18,353 nucleotides of DNA from an uncultured Collinsella sp. (GTDB lineage: Bacteria; Actinomycetota; Coriobacteriia; Coriobacteriales; Coriobacteriaceae), in contig URRT01000019.1 of NCBI GenBank assembly GCA_900550355.1, positions 1 to 18,353 of the forward strand, written 5' to 3'. The translations under genes and the position numbers were made by a program. Under the pieces are notes generated by a model. That model made no database searches. It was not told where the DNA came from and saw nothing but the letters and a program-made list of their open reading frames with translations. This document shows, piece after piece, positions 15,718-18,353 of this stretch. Positions within the stretch are counted from its first letter, which is position 1. Each line of letters opens with the position of its first letter.

Positions 15718-17901
15718 CTAGTTGTTCAGCATGCGGTCGAAGCTTCCCGAGTCACCATCTCGATAGTCTGCGGTCATCAGAATCTCCTGCGGAATGCGCC
15801 CGCCTTCACGTAGCACGTTGCGGAACTGCACGCGCGTAACCATGGGCAGATCCTTGATCGTCGCTGCCAGGTTCTGCGGCACGCCCTGGTTGGCAGCCGC
15901 GGGCTCGCACTCGCCGCCGGCCTTCATGCGACGCTTATGCTCGGCGAGCATGGCGCGGTACATGCCGGCATGCAGGCGAATCTCAACCACATTGGCATTG
16001 CGAGCCTGTTCGACGATGCGCGCGCCCTCGCGATCGATATCGCCCACGTAGTAGACGTAGTTAAAGCGATAGCCAATCTCGGCCAGATAATCATCCAGTG
16101 CGTGCGAGACGCTCGCCTTGCAGCCGCCGCCAAAAATCACGCCGCCCACCTTGGTACCAAAGAGCTTGGCATGTTTGCGTCCGCGCAGGAGCTTGACGAT
16201 CTCGTCATAGGTATCCAGGTTCTCGACCATAATGAACGGCTTGTCGGCACCCAGCGTAAAGAAGCCCGTAAAGTGCACGGGGCGATTGGGGGCGACCTTG
16301 ATCGCCTGCATGCTGATGCCCTTTTCGGTCATACGTCTGATCAGGCGCTCACCGTGCTTGCCGTCAAAAGCCTTCTCGTCGTTAAAGATCTGGTAGGCAC
16401 GCTGGCGGCGCGAGGCAACCGGCGTATCGGCACCTCGGTTCTGCTCGATCCAAGCCTGGATGATTGCGATTTCCTCGGCAATCTTGCGGTTGGACATCTC
16501 GTTGTGCTGAGTGCGCTGCGGAGCCTTTTTGCCGTCCTTGCCCTCGACCTTTACGATCTGTGTCTGCTGCTCCTTGATCTTAGAGAGCGCCGTGGGCGTA
16601 GGGACAACTTTGAGCAGCTGCCTGCCTAAAACGCGGGCAAGGGCAAACGCCGAGGCCTCGCCGTGAACGGCCGACTTGGGCTGCTGGGCAGCAGTATCTG
16701 CTGCGGCAGACTCCGGCTTCCTCTGAGACTTGCGCTTAGAATCGCCTTGGGAATTGCGCTCGCGCTTCGGCATAGACGCCTGCTTCTGCGGACGAACGGA
16801 CTTGCTCTCCTTCGCCGGCTGGCGCTTAGGCTGCCCCGAAGAAACCTCGGCCTTCGCATCCTCGTTCTGCGGCGTGGTCTTCTCGGCCGCAGTCTCAGCA
16901 TGGGAACTGCGGCCCCCACGATGGCGACGGCGGCGAGGCTTGCTCGACGCGCCCTGCTCCGTCTGCTCATCAGTAGGCTGCTGGCCCTTGGCCTCGGCAT
17001 CAACCTCAAGCTGCGGCTCAACAGGCTTTTGCTCGCGAGCCACCGGCTCAACGGCCTTCTCGTCCTTCTCGCCCTGAGTGGTCGAAGCCGGTTCGCTCTT
17101 CTCCTGACGCCTTACGGGATACGCGCGCCCCGCAAAACCACGTCCGGGACGGCATGAACCCGGAGCCTTCTTGGCAGACTCCTCAACATCGTCTGCAACC
17201 TCAGAAGACTCTTCAACCTCACGCGCGGCATCCTGCTGTGCAGCCTTAAAGTGAGCACCGCGACGGCGCTTGGGCTCTTGGGCCTCCACGGGCTTTTGCT
17301 CCTTCGTGGGCTTCTGCGACTCGGCAGCAACCTCGGTCTCAACAGCCTCGGCATCCGTCTCGCCCTTTTGAGCAACGGCGCGACGGAAGCGCTCCTGCTG
17401 GGCGCGGCGCTGCGCATCGCGCTTGCCACCCCCACCAAAACCGCCGCGTCCTGCCTTGGCCGTAAAGGCACGCACGACGTTCTCATCGAGCAACTCATCG
17501 GTATCGACATGCTCACGCGGAGCAGTTTCTTCCACAGCAGGCACGTCAGCGGAATCCTCGACGACAAAATCCTCGACGGACTCGGCAGGCTGCTCCTGGG
17601 CATCGCGGATCTCGGCATTGATGGTATAGAACGCCGGGCGCCCGTTAATGCCGCTACCCTCGATCTTGGTCACGATATTTGCCGCGATAAGCTCATCGCG
17701 CATCGCCTTGGTGTCACATTCCTTATCGACGGAGCGGAAAATCTGCGCCAGCGCGCTCGACTTAATCTTGAGTGCCTTGCGGCAAAGCAGGTCGTAGGCA
17801 ACCAGCTTGGCACGCTCAGCAGAAAGCGATGTCTGGCTGCTCAGACGCTCAGCCAGGGCATCGACATTATTTTGGTTATCGGAATATACCGTCTTGGCCA
17901 C
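15718..17901 (-). CDS. JetD/DUF2220-like Toprim protein with long disordered linker
   Basis: A 727-residue protein in three parts. Residues 1 to about 100 look like a helical, winged-helix type region (SLSAERAKLVAYDLLCRKAL, then INGRPAFYTINAE). Residues about 101-400 are low complexity, rich in Glu, Lys, Gln, Ala and Arg, with repeated EQKPVE and basic patches (PKRRRRHRGGR), probably disordered. The C-terminal 250 residues match the DUF2220 domain of JetD, the Toprim nuclease of the Wadjet defence system: a leading YQIFNDEKAF, Glu560 in VENLDTYDEI, GGGCKAS, and the acidic pair Asp621/Asp623 in VGDIDREG. Divalent-metal DNA cleavage is the known role of such domains. No jetA, jetB or jetC is nearby, so defence is unproven. 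The preferred start is GTG 17901, just after GAAAGGGG; an ATG at 17925 would place that site inside the gene. Confidence 0.8.
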   Translation of the reverse strand: MAKTVYSDNQNNVDALAERLSSQTSLSAERAKLVAYDLLCRKALKIKSSALAQIFRSVDKECDTKAMRDELIAANIVTKIEGSGINGRPAFYTINAEIRDAQEQPAESVEDFVVEDSADVPAVEETAPREHVDTDELLDENVVRAFTAKAGRGGFGGGGKRDAQRRAQQERFRRAVAQKGETDAEAVETEVAAESQKPTKEQKPVEAQEPKRRRGAHFKAAQQDAAREVEESSEVADDVEESAKKAPGSCRPGRGFAGRAYPVRRQEKSEPASTTQGEKDEKAVEPVAREQKPVEPQLEVDAEAKGQQPTDEQTEQGASSKPRRRRHRGGRSSHAETAAEKTTPQNEDAKAEVSSGQPKRQPAKESKSVRPQKQASMPKRERNSQGDSKRKSQRKPESAAADTAAQQPKSAVHGEASAFALARVLGRQLLKVVPTPTALSKIKEQQTQIVKVEGKDGKKAPQRTQHNEMSNRKIAEEIAIIQAWIEQNRGADTPVASRRQRAYQIFNDEKAFDGKHGERLIRRMTEKGISMQAIKVAPNRPVHFTGFFTLGADKPFIMVENLDTYDEIVKLLRGRKHAKLFGTKVGGVIFGGGCKASVSHALDDYLAEIGYRFNYVYYVGDIDREGARIVEQARNANVVEIRLHAGMYRAMLAEHKRRMKAGGECEPAAANQGVPQNLAATIKDLPMVTRVQFRNVLREGGRIPQEILMTADYRDGDSGSFDRMLNN

Positions 17902-17922
17902 GGGGCCCCTTTCATATGTACA

Positions 17923-17938
17923 CATATACGTTTATATG
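17923..17938 (-). promoter_or_regulatory. AT-rich inverted repeat upstream of the JetD-like gene
   Basis: CATATA (17923-17928) and TATATG (17933-17938) form an inverted repeat in an otherwise GC-rich region. Another CATATG lies at 17913-17918, and GTAC flanks both sides. On the minus strand TATAAA is a possible -10. It is a candidate promoter with an operator, not proven. Confidence 0.4.
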
Positions 17939-18018
17939 GTACAACGCGCGCCCTTATCCATGCAAAACATCTGCGAGAACACTCGAGCACACTCGAGCGT
18001 CACCCACTTTTGCATGAA

Positions 18019-18055
18019 AAAAGACCGAGCCCGCGAAGTCGCGGACCCGGTCTTT
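18019..18055 (-). terminator. Terminator of the membrane-protein gene at the contig end
   Basis: AAAGACCG (18020-18027) pairs with CGGTCTTT (18048-18055), with an inner CCGCGA/TCGCGG stem. On the minus strand the stem is followed by TTT, giving an intrinsic terminator 40 bases after the stop codon at 18095. Confidence 0.8.
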
Positions 18056-18094
18056 CCGAGTCAAATGGATGGGAGATTCAACCCGTCCGACCGA

Positions 18095-18353
18095 CTAGGC
18101 CTTGACGGCCTCGGCGTCAGCGGGAGCCTCGGCGGCAGCGGCGCGACCGTACTCGGCCTTGCCCATCTCGGACCACTCGGGCTCCTCATCAGGCATGGAG
18201 CCAGCCTCCTTGCCGAAGAACTCCTTGAGGCAGTTGACGGCGACGATGAGGCCCAGGACCATCAGCAGGACAGCGAAGACAAGCTGCAGGCCCTTGGTGG
18301 CGGCGACGGAGACGGCGGGCCGGGGGGGGGGGAGCGGGGGGGGAACCCCTGGT
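18095..18353 (-). CDS. Membrane protein, C-terminal fragment
   Basis: Only the last 70 or so residues are trustworthy. They contain one transmembrane helix (GLQLVFAVLLMVLGLIVAV), then a short KEFFG junction and a hydrophilic acidic tail rich in Ala and Glu (MPDEEPEWSEMGKAEYGRA) ending EAVKA. The helix followed by a charged tail is consistent with the last segment of a multi-pass transporter; a TauE/SafE-type permease is one possibility I cannot confirm. The frame stays open to the window edge, but bases from about 18316 on are poly-G and probably not real sequence. The family is unrecognised. Confidence 0.6.
   Translation of the reverse strand, partial: PGVPPPLPPPRPAVSVAATKGLQLVFAVLLMVLGLIVAVNCLKEFFGKEAGSMPDEEPEWSEMGKAEYGRAAAAEAPADAEAVKA

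Overview
The window looks like one contig from a high-GC Gram-positive gut bacterium, most probably a Coriobacteriia member such as Collinsella. That placement rests on protein style and gene content, not on a marker gene. The contig starts in a truncated insertion-sequence gene and ends in a poly-G stretch, so both edges are probably assembly limits.

Regions: (1) 1-350 holds an istB-type transposition ATPase remnant. (2) 541-4615 carries malQ (4-alpha-glucanotransferase) and glgP (glycogen/maltodextrin phosphorylase) on the + strand, each followed by a hairpin. (3) 4656-4872 is a gene-free tract in which one 15-mer occurs six times in alternating orientation every 40-41 bases, giving three equal hairpins. 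(4) 5012-9377 is a minus-strand sugar ABC operon in the order solute-binding lipoprotein, MalF-like permease, MalG-like permease, MsmK/UgpC-like ATPase. (5) 9684-10403 is a minus-strand GntR/HutC regulator, divergent from (6) 10633-13083, an unusual 816-residue fusion of PTS EIIC, EIIB and a HAD phosphatase. (7) 13197-15266 has a polyprenyl synthetase and a signal-less protein with two peptidoglycan-binding repeats. (8) 15305-15709 has tRNA-Gln(UUG), an inverted tRNA T-arm fragment and a perfect 34-base inverted repeat. (9) 15718-17901 (minus) encodes a protein with a C-terminal DUF2220/JetD-like Toprim domain and a very long charged linker. (10) From 18095 to the end lies the C-terminus of a membrane protein.

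How the parts fit together: the sequence TTGTWTRAAC occurs upstream of malQ, the ABC operon (twice), gntR and the PTS fusion. The simplest reading is one GntR-controlled alpha-glucan regulon. Maltose or maltodextrins would enter by the ABC system, or by the PTS fusion as a phosphate that the attached HAD domain could remove. MalQ and GlgP would then turn the free oligosaccharides into glucose and glucose-1-phosphate. This is inference from context.

The points most worth follow-up are the EIIC-EIIB-HAD fusion, the alternating 15-mer array, the shared operator set, the 34-base inverted repeat and the stand-alone JetD-like Toprim protein.
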